64,000 nucleotides of DNA from Halomonas sp. Its GTDB lineage: Bacteria; Pseudomonadota; Gammaproteobacteria; Pseudomonadales; Halomonadaceae. The translations under genes were made by a program, and so were the position numbers. The stretch is taken from positions 43,723-107,722 of the forward strand of contig NZ_JAJUFQ010000016.1 of NCBI RefSeq assembly GCF_029263665.1, given 5' to 3'. Every line of letters begins with the position of its first letter. Within the stretch, counting starts at the first letter, position 1. Below the pieces are notes generated by a model that was not told the DNA's origin, made no database searches, and was given only the letters and a program-made list of their open reading frames with translations. This document shows, one piece after another, positions 35,666-44,892 of this stretch.

Positions 35666-37021
35666 TTAAGCCTGACGACGCTGACCGGAGCGGCTGCGCC
35701 GACGACGTGCTGCCGGCTGGTTGGTGCCCTCGGTCGTGCGGGATGTGTTCCCGCTATTGCGGCTCTGGGCACTTCGACGCTCCTGGTCGCCCCGGTTGCG
35801 TTTCTGTCCATTGGTATTGTCCCGGCTCCGTCTTTGACCGCCGTTCCCGCGGTTGCGGCCATTTTCGATGGGTTCCGGTTTGGCATTGGGGTCCGGCTCG
35901 AAACCCGGTTCAATGCGTTTTTCCAGGTCTCGCTTGATCAGGCGCTCGATGTTGCGCAACAGGCCATGCTCATCCACGCAGACCAGTGACACCGCCTGGC
36001 CTTCATTGCCGGCACGTCCGGTGCGACCAATGCGATGCACATAGTCTTCGGCAACGTTGGGCAGCTCGAAGTTGACGACGTGGGGCAACTCGTCAATGTC
36101 CAGACCACGGGCGGCGATATCGGTTGCCACCAGCACCTGCAGCTCGCCTGACTTGAAGGCTCCCAGGGCACGAGTACGGGCAGATTGGCTTTTGTTGCCA
36201 TGGATGGCCATGGCCGAAATGTCCTGCTTGCCAAGGTGTTCTGCGAGACGGTTGGCACCATGCTTGGTGCGGGTGAATACCAGTACCTGGTACCACTGCT
36301 GTGTCGTGATCAGATGGGACAACAGCTCACGCTTGCGCTCACGGTCGACTCGATAGATCGCTTGATCGACGGTTTCTGCTGTGGTGTTGCGGCGAGCCAC
36401 TTCGATCAGTTGGGGATTGTTCAGCAAGCGATCCGCCAGTGCCTGGATCTCGTTGGAGAACGTCGCCGAGAACAGCAGGTTCTGACGTGCCTGGGGCAAG
36501 AGTTTCAGTACGCGGCGAATGTCATGGATGAAGCCCATGTCGAGCATGCGGTCGGCTTCGTCCAGGACCAGGATCTCTACCTTGGATAGATCCACATGGC
36601 CCTGCTGATGCAAGTCGAGCAGACGACCTGGTGTAGCAATGAGAATATCCAGGCCCGGGCGCAGGGCATCGATCTGTGGTTGTTGGCCAACGCCGCCGAA
36701 GATCACGTGGCTGGTCAGTTTCAGGAAACGTCCATAGGCGGTGACGCTTTCACCAACCTGGGCCGCCAGCTCGCGGGTCGGGGTGAGCACCAGAGACCGA
36801 ACCTGACGGGGTTGTGGACGTGGTCCGTCGGCCAGGCGCTGAAGCATGGGAAGGGTAAAGCCAGCCGTCTTGCCTGTACCGGTCTGGGCGCTAGCGAGAA
36901 GATCGCCTCCCTGGATGACGGCGGGGATGGCCTGACGTTGAATCGGAGTAGGGGTATCGTAACCCAGCGCTTCGATGGCTCGAAGCAGTTCGGCACGCAG
37001 GCCGAGGTCGGAAAAACTCAT
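35666..37021 (-). CDS. rhlE: DEAD-box RNA helicase RhlE
   Basis: A 451-residue ATP-dependent RNA helicase. The start at 37021 ([20 protein letters not shown]) has GGAG just upstream. Motifs in order: Q motif [18 protein letters not shown], Ia [14 protein letters not shown] in [20 protein letters not shown] in [10 protein letters not shown] to VI including [16 protein letters not shown] and [10 protein letters not shown]. After the helicase core (about residue 370) comes a low-complexity tail rich in Arg, Asn, Gly and Ser, typical of RhlE and used for RNA contacts. It probably acts in ribosome assembly or mRNA decay. Downstream of it lies the small unknown gene. Confidence 0.93.
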   Translation of the reverse strand: MSFSDLGLRAELLRAIEALGYDTPTPIQRQAIPAVIQGGDLLASAQTGTGKTAGFTLPMLQRLADGPRPQPRQVRSLVLTPTRELAAQVGESVTAYGRFLKLTSHVIFGGVGQQPQIDALRPGLDILIATPGRLLDLHQQGHVDLSKVEILVLDEADRMLDMGFIHDIRRVLKLLPQARQNLLFSATFSNEIQALADRLLNNPQLIEVARRNTTAETVDQAIYRVDRERKRELLSHLITTQQWYQVLVFTRTKHGANRLAEHLGKQDISAMAIHGNKSQSARTRALGAFKSGELQVLVATDIAARGLDIDELPHVVNFELPNVAEDYVHRIGRTGRAGNEGQAVSLVCVDEHGLLRNIERLIKRDLEKRIEPGFEPDPNAKPEPIENGRNRGNGGQRRSRDNTNGQKRNRGDQERRSAQSRNSGNTSRTTEGTNQPAARRRRSRSGQRRQA

Positions 37022-37328
37022 GCAAGCTCCAGCTCGCACGCACTCGCAGGACATCATCAAGACGACGTCAGTCCAGTCCTTGCGCGAGGCGTGGGGAAAA
37101 AATTCGGATGACCGTCAAACAGTAACAAGGGAATAAAGAGTGTTTTCTGGGAAAACACTGCACCAGGGCATTGATGCGAGAACCGATCTGTGCAGCGTGC
37201 CATTCGTCGCGTCATCAACCTGTGCAGTGCTTTCTTGAGAAAACACAACACACTGTGTGAAGCAGTTCCCTTACAAGCAGCGGCCATGATGACAGAAATC
37301 ATGCTGCTGCGCAGCTTGGTAATTCACT

Positions 37329-37919
37329 TCACGAGTTCGTGGTACGAACGCCAGCGGCGATATCGTCAGCCACCTGGTCCCAACTGCGCCCTAGTGCGCG
37401 CACCAAAGCCGGGTAACCGTCATTGCCAAGATCGACTTGAGCATTGAAGGGCGCATAGCTGACAACCGTGCCCTGATCGTCGCGCAATAGCCACTGGCCT
37501 GACGCAATCGCGTAACCGGCATAGTGTCCTTGGAAACGATCAACAGAAATTTCCAGTGTCAGGGCGTCCTGTGGAGAGTTGCCACGGGCCAGCAGCACCT
37601 TCTGGCCGGGAAGTCGCTGTGCAAGGCGGTCGCGCATGCCTCGCTCAAGCTGTTGGCTGAGCGGGGCAGCCCATAGGTTGCTGTTGGCTTCATTGAGCGT
37701 CAGGTCATCCAACTGCAACACGATGCCGTCGTTGCTGAGGAAGTCTGCCATGCGTGGAGACGAGATCAGCAACGTGGTGGTGGATGCCGTTGGCACTCTG
37801 GCATCCGTACTGCCGGCATCTGCCGGCAGCAGGTAACGGTTGGTCGTCGGAGTGCTGCTAGCGCAGCCTCCCAGCCATAGTGCCAGCAGGGGAAGGCTGA
37901 GTTTCCATATCGGCCTCAT
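37329..37919 (-). CDS. pqiC: intermembrane lipid transport lipoprotein PqiC
   Basis: A 196-residue outer-membrane lipoprotein of the ABC-type transport auxiliary family. The lipobox is LGGC (Cys19), preceded by a short signal (MRPIWKLSLPLLALWLGGC). The mature part has the PqiC/YmbA pattern: NRYLLPADAG, STTTLLISSPRMADFLSNDG and DRLAQRLPGQKVLL. It is the third gene of pqiABC and overlaps pqiB by 4 nt. It forms an outer-membrane ring above the PqiB tunnel that moves phospholipids. The 308 nt after it to rhlE contain an imperfect hairpin (37276-37310) without a U tract and nothing else recognisable. Confidence 0.92.
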   Translation of the reverse strand: MRPIWKLSLPLLALWLGGCASSTPTTNRYLLPADAGSTDARVPTASTTTLLISSPRMADFLSNDGIVLQLDDLTLNEANSNLWAAPLSQQLERGMRDRLAQRLPGQKVLLARGNSPQDALTLEISVDRFQGHYAGYAIASGQWLLRDDQGTVVSYAPFNAQVDLGNDGYPALVRALGRSWDQVADDIAAGVRTTNS

Positions 37920-39598
37920 TGGCTGCTCCTGGTATTCGGGGCTCGGGGAATGGGGTCTTCGGTATCGAGGCTGTCGAAGATCAGCGAGCTGGGTTTGTCA
38001 CTGATCTTGCGTGCAGCAGGCTGCAGGTCACGCATCAGTGTCTCGACTTCATCAAGCGTTCTGGTCAGGTCCTGATACGCATCGGAGTTTGGTGATAGCC
38101 CGTGAATGGTGCGCTTGAGTTCGAGCAGCGTCGAGTTGAGGTTGCCAAGCAGGTTCTGACTATCCGGATTACCGAGCATTTTATTCATGTTGCTGACCAG
38201 TTCCTTGGCTTGATCGAGAGTCGCCTCGGATACCTGCAAGTTGCGATCCAGGCCGCTGAGGACAGACTCCACATCAAGTCGGTTAAGCTTGTCGAGCAAC
38301 GCAGTGACCTGAGACTGGATCTGGGCCAGACCAGACCGAGAAGTCGGAAAGACGGGACGACCGGCGAAGGTTTCCGGTGTGTACTGGCCGCGCAGAGCAG
38401 GGTCGAACTTCAGTTCCACGAACAGCGCACCAGTGATCAGGCTGCCGCTCTTGAGCGTGGCTCTCAGGCCGGCATTGAACAAGCGTTCGTAGCGGGTCTT
38501 CCATTCGTCCAGATCCATCTCCAGGCCAAGGCGCTGGGGCTCAATACGGATCAATACTGGAATGGCCAGAGTGTCGCGCTGCTCATCGCGGATCGATGAG
38601 AAGTTCCATGGCACGGCGGCCACGGTACCAATGCGCACACCACGGAATTCCACCGGTGCCCCTTTGCTCAAACCGCGTACCGTGTCTTCAACCAGCAGTA
38701 CATAGTCAAGATGGCGGTTGAAAGAGCCTTGACGCGCCTCTTCTTCGTCAGCATACAACTGGAAGGTGGTATCCGCTGTCACAGGATCGCCGGCCGGGAT
38801 GTCCTCGGGTAGACCGAAGGTGACACCACCGCCGATCAGGGACTCGAGAGAGCCGACCTTGACCTGAATACCATCTGCTCCAAGGCTGATGTCAAGACCA
38901 CTGGCCGACCAGAAGCGTGTGTTCTCGGTGACTAATTGATCATAAGGACTCTCGATGAAGATTCGGCTCTGCATCGTCTGACTTTCGACGTCGAACTTTG
39001 TTTCTTCGACGCGTCCCACATTGATTCCCTGGTAAGTCACCGGGTCAGCGATCTTGAGCGCACTACCCGCTTGACTGACAAGACTGAGGCGAAGGCCTTC
39101 AGCTCCAGGTGGTGCCACCGGAGGCTGGTCGTGAACATCGAACGTTTTGTCTGAAATCTCGCTCTCACCCGGCTCAAGCTGAATGTACGCACCGGAAAAT
39201 ACTGTGCCCAGGCCGCTGACACCTCCGCGTCCGATACGTGGTTTGACGACCCAGAAGTAACTATCCTCGACCAGCATGGGATCGGCTTCCGGTGTCATGC
39301 GAGCGGTGATCTCGACCCCGGAAAGGTCTTCGCTCAAGCGTACGGTTTCGACTTGGCCAACTTCTACGTTGCGTGTCTTGATCAGTGTCTTGCCTGCCTC
39401 GATGCCTTCTGCTGTAGGCATATGAAGGCTAATCAGCGGTCCACGGCTGGAGTAATTGTCATAGACCAGCCAGGCGCCGATGAATAGTGCGACCAGCGGC
39501 ACTATCCATACAGGGGACAAGCGAGACTGGCGTGCCGGTGTAGCCCGATGGGGATCGTCCTGTTCGGATCCTGGTGTGCGTGTATCGCCGTCGGTCAT
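37916..39598 (-). CDS. pqiB: MCE-domain lipid transport protein PqiB
   Basis: A 560-residue periplasm-spanning protein anchored by one N-terminal helix (LSPVWIVPLVALFIGAWLVY). Three MCE domains follow (first TAEGIEAGKTLIKTRNVEVG; second ADPVTYQGINVGRVEETKFD; third LSKGAPVEFRGVRIGTVAAV), then a long helical C-terminal region (LDKLNRLDVESVLSGLDRNL and onward) that builds the needle-like tunnel. E. coli PqiB has 546 residues. It is translated with overlap at both ends with pqiA and pqiC. Role: phospholipid movement between inner and outer membrane under envelope stress. Confidence 0.95.
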   Translation of the reverse strand: MTDGDTRTPGSEQDDPHRATPARQSRLSPVWIVPLVALFIGAWLVYDNYSSRGPLISLHMPTAEGIEAGKTLIKTRNVEVGQVETVRLSEDLSGVEITARMTPEADPMLVEDSYFWVVKPRIGRGGVSGLGTVFSGAYIQLEPGESEISDKTFDVHDQPPVAPPGAEGLRLSLVSQAGSALKIADPVTYQGINVGRVEETKFDVESQTMQSRIFIESPYDQLVTENTRFWSASGLDISLGADGIQVKVGSLESLIGGGVTFGLPEDIPAGDPVTADTTFQLYADEEEARQGSFNRHLDYVLLVEDTVRGLSKGAPVEFRGVRIGTVAAVPWNFSSIRDEQRDTLAIPVLIRIEPQRLGLEMDLDEWKTRYERLFNAGLRATLKSGSLITGALFVELKFDPALRGQYTPETFAGRPVFPTSRSGLAQIQSQVTALLDKLNRLDVESVLSGLDRNLQVSEATLDQAKELVSNMNKMLGNPDSQNLLGNLNSTLLELKRTIHGLSPNSDAYQDLTRTLDEVETLMRDLQPAARKISDKPSSLIFDSLDTEDPIPRAPNTRSSQ

Positions 39599-40971
39599 GG
39601 CGTTCTTCCCTGATTGTCGTAAATGCTGGCGTCAGAGCCCTTTATCTTGGCAGATGATACTTCATCCCACAGCAGTCGTGGATCAAAGCACATGGCAGCG
39701 ACCATGGTGAGTATGACAACGCAGGCGAAGGCCAAGGCCGCGGGGCCGGGGGAAACCGACATCAGGGCGCCTGCTCGAATCAGCGCAGTGAGAATAGCGA
39801 CCACGAAGACGTCGACCATGGACCAGCGTCCAATGAATTCTGTCAGCCGATAAAGGCGTGTGCGTGTACTGGAGCGCATGCCTGGTGCTCTGGGTGCCAC
39901 CAAGCATAGCCAGGCCAGGGCCAGCATCTTGCCGATGGGTACCAGAACACTGGCAACAAATATCACGATAGCCACAGGCCAGGAACCATGACTGGCCAGA
40001 TAGATGACCCCTCCGATGATGGTGTTGGGGTCGGAACTGCCCAGGCTGGTGGTGTACATGATGGGGTAGAGATTGGCCGGAATATAGAGCACTGCAGCAG
40101 TCAGTAACAGTGCCCAGCTGTATTGCAGGCTGCGTGGCTTGCGGGCGTGAAGCTTTTCGCCACATCGTTCGCAAGTACCATGGCCACGCTCATCAAGCCG
40201 CCCGATCAGGCCACAGGTATGACAACCGGCGAGATTCTGGGAGGCTGCTGTGGCACCGGTGTGGATACCTTCCGGTGCTGATGGCTCACCACCGGAAAGG
40301 GAAAACCATAGCCAATCGGAATCGAGGGACAGGGTGGTGGCCAGCAACAGCAGGGCATAAGCAATGAAGGCCCAGAACGAGACACCCAACGAAACTTCGG
40401 CCAGGCCGGCAATCTTGATCAGGCTGACCATGGTGCCCACGATGAACACATCGGCCATCATCCATGGCGTGATGTGTCCCAGCATACGGGCAATGGTGCG
40501 GCTCCAGGGCAGGCGATGAGGCAGCAGCAGGCTGATTTGCACCCATACGGCGGCCATCAGGTATAGCGCCGGTAGTACAAATACAGCCATCAGCACCATG
40601 AGTGCCACGATGGGTTGGTGCTGGGCGAGCATCTCCGTGGCAGTCTGGGTGACCTCGATCTGATTCCCGATGCCTCTTACGCTGAAGCGAATAAAGGGAA
40701 AGGAAATAGCGGCTATCAAGGCGATGGACGCGCTGATGGCCAGTGCCAGGCAACGCTGGACAGGAAGCGCATTGCGCTTGGCCAGAACCCCACCACAGCG
40801 TATGCAGCATGCCTGTTGGCCGGGTTGCAATGGAGGCAAGGCCATCACCCAGTCGCATTCATGACAAGCGCGCAGACGCCTCCGTGATGTCGGATGATGT
40901 TCCGGTGCCGGGTGTTCAGAAATCGGGGTGTTGCGAAGTCTGACGAGAGGGCCGTGGATAGGGCTGAGCAC
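39595..40971 (-). CDS. pqiA: membrane protein PqiA
   Basis: The inner-membrane partner of PqiB, with two repeated units each beginning with a zinc-ribbon-like cysteine pair: RACHECDWVMALPPLQPG with CCIRCGG, and AGCHTCGLIGRLDERGHG with CERCGE, each followed by four membrane helices. I place the start at GTG 40971 (458 residues) because GGGAGGAG lies about 10 nt upstream and it leaves a short leader before the first cysteines; the frame stays open to an ATG at 41091 (498 residues), but that extension has no ribosome site and an atypical sequence. E. coli PqiA has 417 residues. First gene of pqiABC. Confidence 0.9.
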   Translation of the reverse strand: MLSPIHGPLVRLRNTPISEHPAPEHHPTSRRRLRACHECDWVMALPPLQPGQQACCIRCGGVLAKRNALPVQRCLALAISASIALIAAISFPFIRFSVRGIGNQIEVTQTATEMLAQHQPIVALMVLMAVFVLPALYLMAAVWVQISLLLPHRLPWSRTIARMLGHITPWMMADVFIVGTMVSLIKIAGLAEVSLGVSFWAFIAYALLLLATTLSLDSDWLWFSLSGGEPSAPEGIHTGATAASQNLAGCHTCGLIGRLDERGHGTCERCGEKLHARKPRSLQYSWALLLTAAVLYIPANLYPIMYTTSLGSSDPNTIIGGVIYLASHGSWPVAIVIFVASVLVPIGKMLALAWLCLVAPRAPGMRSSTRTRLYRLTEFIGRWSMVDVFVVAILTALIRAGALMSVSPGPAALAFACVVILTMVAAMCFDPRLLWDEVSSAKIKGSDASIYDNQGRTP

Positions 40972-41153
40972 TGGGGTGGGTCTCCTCCCAAGAAGACAGA
41001 ATCCAAAATGCTTGGCGAACAACTGTGCTCTTTCATGCGACTTCACTAGGCAACGTTGCATGAGATGTTGAGTTGTTCGCAGCGTGGACAATAGTCGAAA
41101 ACGGATCCATCACGCATGACCGCGGTCTATTGTCTCTTCCATTGAATAAGAGT

Positions 41154-41183
41154 TTGACACGTTGACGTGAGCGACACCATAGA
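41154..41183 (+). promoter_or_regulatory. candidate promoter of the CaCA antiporter gene
   Basis: A perfect -35 TTGACA (41154-41159) is followed after 18 nt by CATAGA (41178-41183), a poor -10 (3 of 6). The position, about 37 nt upstream of the start at 41220, is right for a promoter. Confidence 0.4.
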
Positions 41184-41219
41184 CAACCATGCAGCCTCAG
41201 TTTCTATCGAGGAATGGAC

Positions 41220-42203
41220 ATGTTATTGGCGGCCATGGCGGTCATTGCGGGACTGGTTGTACTGATCTGGAGTGCTGATCGTTTTGTGGATGGCGCTGCA
41301 GCAACATCTGCCAGATTGGGGCTATCGCCATTACTGATAGGCATGCTGGTCATCGGCTTTGGTACTTCGGCACCAGAATTGACAGTATCTGCACTGGCAG
41401 CGGCCCAGGGCAATCCAGGGCTGGCGCTGGGTAATGCCTATGGCTCGAATATTGCCAATATCGGTCTGATTCTTGGCTTGGTGGCTATTGTCTCCCCGCT
41501 GGCCGTGAGTACTTCGGTGATCCGCCGTGAGCTGCCGGTGCTCGGTGTGGCCACGCTGGTGTCGGCTCTGATGATGCTGGGTGGAATGATCGGGCGTGTC
41601 GAAGGTGCTGTGCTGTTGGTGGCGCTGATGGGCTTCATTGGTTTCAGCATCTTCAATAGCCGGCGTTCGACGGCTTCTGGTGAAGTGGATTCTCTGGCGA
41701 CGGATACCATGACCGAGATTGAATCCCACCCCATGTCACTGAAAGCATCCCTGACGTGGACGCTCATTGGTCTGGTCCTGCTGATCGCCAGCTCTCGCCT
41801 GCTGGTCTGGGGAGCGGTGGAAATTGCCCAGGGGCTTGGGGTTTCAGATCTGATCATCGGCCTGACTGTCGTGGCGGTAGGCACCTCTCTGCCAGAACTG
41901 GCTTCTTCTCTGAGTGCGTTGCGCCGCAATGAGCATGACCTGGTGGTTGGCAATGTGGTGGGTTCCAACCTGTTCAATACCCTGGGTGTGGTCGGCCTGG
42001 CTGCCGTCATCGCGCCTGTGGAGGTAGGAACAGAAGTGCTATTGAGGGACTGGAGCGTCATGACGGTCATGACGGTGCTGATGGCGGTATTTGCGCTAGG
42101 TTGGCCAAGCAGGGCGGGACGTATCACGCGATTCGATGGAATGGTCTTTCTGGCGATGTACATCGCCTATACCACTTACATGGTATCGCTGGTGCTGACC
42201 TAG
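41220..42203 (+). CDS. calcium/sodium antiporter (CaCA family, YrbG-like)
   Basis: A 327-residue inner-membrane exchanger with ten or so helices. It contains the two inverted alpha-repeats of the family: GFGTSAPELTVSALAAAQGN with GNAYGSNIANIGLILG, and VGTSLPELASSLSALRRNEH with GNVVGSNLFNTLGVVG. The conserved Glu and Asn residues for cation binding are present in both. ATG 41220 is favoured because GAGGA ends 6 nt before it, whereas the ATG at 41214 directly abuts that site. It probably exchanges Ca2+ (or another divalent cation) for Na+ or H+, which suits a halophilic host. Divergent from pqiABC. Confidence 0.93.
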   Translation: MLLAAMAVIAGLVVLIWSADRFVDGAAATSARLGLSPLLIGMLVIGFGTSAPELTVSALAAAQGNPGLALGNAYGSNIANIGLILGLVAIVSPLAVSTSVIRRELPVLGVATLVSALMMLGGMIGRVEGAVLLVALMGFIGFSIFNSRRSTASGEVDSLATDTMTEIESHPMSLKASLTWTLIGLVLLIASSRLLVWGAVEIAQGLGVSDLIIGLTVVAVGTSLPELASSLSALRRNEHDLVVGNVVGSNLFNTLGVVGLAAVIAPVEVGTEVLLRDWSVMTVMTVLMAVFALGWPSRAGRITRFDGMVFLAMYIAYTTYMVSLVLT

Positions 42204-42224
42204 GGCATTTTGCGGCCAAATGCC
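42204..42224 (+). terminator. hairpin after the CaCA gene (weak terminator)
   Basis: GGCATTT - 7 nt - AAATGCC forms a perfect 7-bp stem directly after the stop codon, with no U tract following. It may reduce read-through into cydA. Confidence 0.35.
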
Positions 42225-42259
42225 GCTGTGGCACGGTGCCGCGCGACAATTCCCCTCAT

Positions 42260-42310
42260 GCGACAGAAGTAGGAGTAGGCTCTATGCTTAGTGCGAGTTC
42301 GAATCGAACT
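42260..42310 (+). promoter_or_regulatory. candidate cydA promoter with palindrome at the start point
   Basis: GCGACA (42260-42265), a 17-nt spacer and TATGCT (42283-42288) make a 4/6 + 4/6 promoter. Eight nt beyond the -10 lies AGTTCGA-A-TCGAACT (42296-42310), a perfect 7-1-7 palindrome that would cover the transcription start. A second palindrome, CAGCGAT - 5 nt - ATCGCTG (42340-42358), follows in the leader. No FNR box was seen here. Confidence 0.4.
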
Positions 42311-42482
42311 TGCACAGTTTGCGATGGAACGCCTTGATTCAGCGATATGACATCGCTGCGGCGCCACCAGGCACACCTCGAGCAGGATGATTCGGGCTCG
42401 CGCATTGCGGGGGAGAGTCTGTCAAGGAAAACGTCAGTCCATCTCCCTCTGCTTGGTTCTTCTCTGCTGCGAGGAATGTGTC

Positions 42483-43889
42483 ATGGAACTGGACCCCGTG
42501 ATCCTGTCACGCATACAGTTCGCCTTTGTCGTATCCTTCCATGCCATCTTTCCGGTGTTCACCATCGGTCTGGCATCTTATGTGGCCTTGCTCCATGGCC
42601 TGTTCTACAAGACCGGCAACCATGCCTGGGAGCGTCTGGCGGCTTTCTGGGTCAAGGTGTTTGCCGTGGTCTTCGGCATGGGCGTGGTCTCCGGTATCGT
42701 CATGGCCTTCCAGTTCGGTACCAACTGGAGCAACTTCAGCCTGGCGGGCTCCAACTTCCTGGGGCCGATGCTCAGTTATGAAGTCGTGACGGCTTTCTTC
42801 CTTGAAGCGGGCTTTCTCGGTGTGTTGCTGTTCGGACGGGGCAAGGTACCTGAAGGTGTTCACCTGTTCGCCGCCATCATGGTAGCGGTGGGTACGTTCA
42901 TTTCAGCATTCTGGATTCTCTCTACCAATAGCTGGATGCAGACACCGGCCGGGGTGGAACTGGTCAATGGCCGCTTCCATGTCACGGACTGGGCCGAAGC
43001 GATGTTCACGGCATCGTTCCCTTACCGTTTCGCTCATATGGCACTTGCTTCGTTTCTCACCGGCGGCTTTGTGGTGGCGGGCGTCAGTGCCTGGTACCTG
43101 CTGATTGGCCGCGACGTGGAAGCCAATCGCAAGGCTCTCTCCATGTGCTTGTGGCTGTTGCTGGTGCTGACTCCTGTGCAGGCTGTCGTCGGTGATGCCC
43201 ATGGTCTCAACACCTTGGAGCACCAGCCGACCAAGGTGGCGGCCATGGAGGCCAATTGGGAAACGCAGTCCAATGTGCCGCTGCTGCTGTTTGCCTGGCC
43301 AGACAAGGAAGCCCAGGAGAACCGTTTCGAGATCGGCATCCCCAGCCTGGCCAGCCTGATCCTGACGCATGACGTCGATGGCGTGGTGCCTGGTCTCAAG
43401 GAAGTGCCACCGGAAGAGCAGCCTCCCGTTGCATTTGTATTCTGGTCCTTCCGCGCCATGGTCGGTATGGGCGTACTGATGATTCTGGTGTCCCTGGTTG
43501 GCCTGTGGCTGCGTCGAGGCGGGCGGGTGTATCACTCCAAGCCTTTCCTGCAGACGCTCAGGCTGATGACCATCTCGCCCTTCATTGCCGTGCTGGGTGG
43601 CTGGTTCGTGACGGAAGCGGGGCGTTCTCCGTGGCTGGTATACGGCATCATGACCCAGGCCGAGGCAGTCACACCCTCTCTGACAGGCTGGATGGTGCTG
43701 GCCACGCTGATCGGTTATGCCGCGGTGTACGCGGTGGTGTTCCTCACAGGAGCCTATTATCTGACCCGCGTCGTGCGCCAAGGCATGCTGGCAGAAGAAC
43801 CTCATCACGAGGTGGAACAACCCATGCGTCCATTGTCTGCCGCACACACCTCGCTTGAAGCCGATTCCGGCCGCGTTATCGGGAGCTGA
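42483..43889 (+). CDS. cydA: cytochrome bd-type quinol oxidase subunit I (CIO-like)
   Basis: A 468-residue membrane subunit that oxidises quinol and holds hemes b558, b595 and d. ATG 42483 has GAGGA upstream; the longer frame from 42387 is not supported. The heme b595 His is in VVSFHAIFPVFTIG (residue 20). GRSPWLVYG replaces the GRQPWA of E. coli, and the Q-loop is short, which with the length (E. coli 522) puts it in the cyanide-insensitive-oxidase (CioA) subgroup. Other marks are MGVVSGIVMAFQFGTNWSNF and VGDAHGLNTLEHQPTKVAAM. It is followed by cydB after 4 nt and by cydDC. Confidence 0.95.
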   Translation: MELDPVILSRIQFAFVVSFHAIFPVFTIGLASYVALLHGLFYKTGNHAWERLAAFWVKVFAVVFGMGVVSGIVMAFQFGTNWSNFSLAGSNFLGPMLSYEVVTAFFLEAGFLGVLLFGRGKVPEGVHLFAAIMVAVGTFISAFWILSTNSWMQTPAGVELVNGRFHVTDWAEAMFTASFPYRFAHMALASFLTGGFVVAGVSAWYLLIGRDVEANRKALSMCLWLLLVLTPVQAVVGDAHGLNTLEHQPTKVAAMEANWETQSNVPLLLFAWPDKEAQENRFEIGIPSLASLILTHDVDGVVPGLKEVPPEEQPPVAFVFWSFRAMVGMGVLMILVSLVGLWLRRGGRVYHSKPFLQTLRLMTISPFIAVLGGWFVTEAGRSPWLVYGIMTQAEAVTPSLTGWMVLATLIGYAAVYAVVFLTGAYYLTRVVRQGMLAEEPHHEVEQPMRPLSAAHTSLEADSGRVIGS

Positions 43890-43893
43890 CCTC

Positions 43894-44892
43894 ATGGAAC
43901 TGATCAACCTCACTATGATCTGGGCGCTGATCATCGGTTTTGGCGTCATGATGTATATCCTCATGGACGGTTTCGACCTGGGGGTCGGCATCCTGTATCC
44001 CTTCGCCCCCAATGAGGAGGCCAGGGATGTGATGATGAACTCGGTGGCACCTGTATGGGATGGCAACGAAACCTGGCTGATCCTGGGCGGGGCAGGGTTG
44101 CTGGCAGCTTTTCCACTGGTCTACACCATCTTGTTGCCAGCGCTGTATCTGGGTGTCTTCCTGATGTTGGCGGGCCTGATCTTCCGTGGCATTGCCTTCG
44201 AATTTCGCTTCAAGTCCCGGCGTAACCGTCACTGGTGGAACATCGCCTTCTGTGGAGGATCGATGCTCGCCACTTTCTGCCAGGGGGTCGTGGTCGGGGC
44301 CTATATCCAGGGCTTTACCGTGGAAAACGATGTCTATGTAGGAGGAGCTTTCGACTGGCTTTCGCCTTTCACTGTGATCACTGGATTGTCTCTGGTGGCG
44401 GGCTATGCGCTGCTGGGAGCGACATGGACCATCATGAAGAGCGAGGGAGAAGTGCAGGACTGGGCCTATCGCATCACGCCGAAACTCCTGGTGCTGGTGC
44501 TGATCGGCTTTGCCGTGATCAGCCTCTATACGCCTTTTGTGGATGAGTATGTGCGTGAACGCTGGTTCGGGCATCTGTCCCTGTTCTGGATCTTCCCTGT
44601 GCTGGGCCTTGTGTGTGCTGCCTGGATCTGGCGCGCGGTGGGTCGGCGCAATGAAGGACAGCCCTTCGTTGCTACGTTGGGCCTGTTCCTGTTCAGCTAC
44701 CTGGGGCTGGTAGCAAGCAAATGGCCTTACCTGGTACCGCCGGACATCACCATCTGGGATGCGGCCTCTGCACCGGAATCTCAATTGTTCCTGCTGCTTG
44801 GCGTGCTATTCGTGATCCCGGTGGTTCTGGGGTACACCGCATGGTCCTATTGGGTGTTCAGAGGAAAGGTGCGTGGCCACGGTTACCACTGA
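43894..44892 (+). CDS. cydB: cytochrome bd-type quinol oxidase subunit II (CIO-like)
   Basis: A 332-residue membrane subunit. ATG 43894 (MELINLTMIWALIIGFGVMM) has GGGAG upstream; the frame opens at 43855. Typical elements are YILMDGFDLGVGILYPF, APVWDGNETWLILGGAGLLA and IFRGIAFEFRFKSRRNRHWW. The length matches CioB (about 335) rather than E. coli CydB (379), consistent with the CIO-like subunit I. No cydX-type small subunit is seen after it. Its 3' end overlaps the cydD start by 20 nt. Like other bd oxidases it should work at low oxygen and resist cyanide and NO. Confidence 0.95.
   Translation: MELINLTMIWALIIGFGVMMYILMDGFDLGVGILYPFAPNEEARDVMMNSVAPVWDGNETWLILGGAGLLAAFPLVYTILLPALYLGVFLMLAGLIFRGIAFEFRFKSRRNRHWWNIAFCGGSMLATFCQGVVVGAYIQGFTVENDVYVGGAFDWLSPFTVITGLSLVAGYALLGATWTIMKSEGEVQDWAYRITPKLLVLVLIGFAVISLYTPFVDEYVRERWFGHLSLFWIFPVLGLVCAAWIWRAVGRRNEGQPFVATLGLFLFSYLGLVASKWPYLVPPDITIWDAASAPESQLFLLLGVLFVIPVVLGYTAWSYWVFRGKVRGHGYH

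Noticed and set aside
37061..37328. A small gene between rhlE and pqiC
   Set aside because: Frames here are short, lack ribosome sites and show no protein-like pattern; only an imperfect hairpin without a U tract is present.
42297..42313. A tRNA fragment, because GTTCGAATC looks like a T-loop
   Set aside because: No acceptor or anticodon stem accompanies it; the bases form a simple palindrome in the cydA leader.
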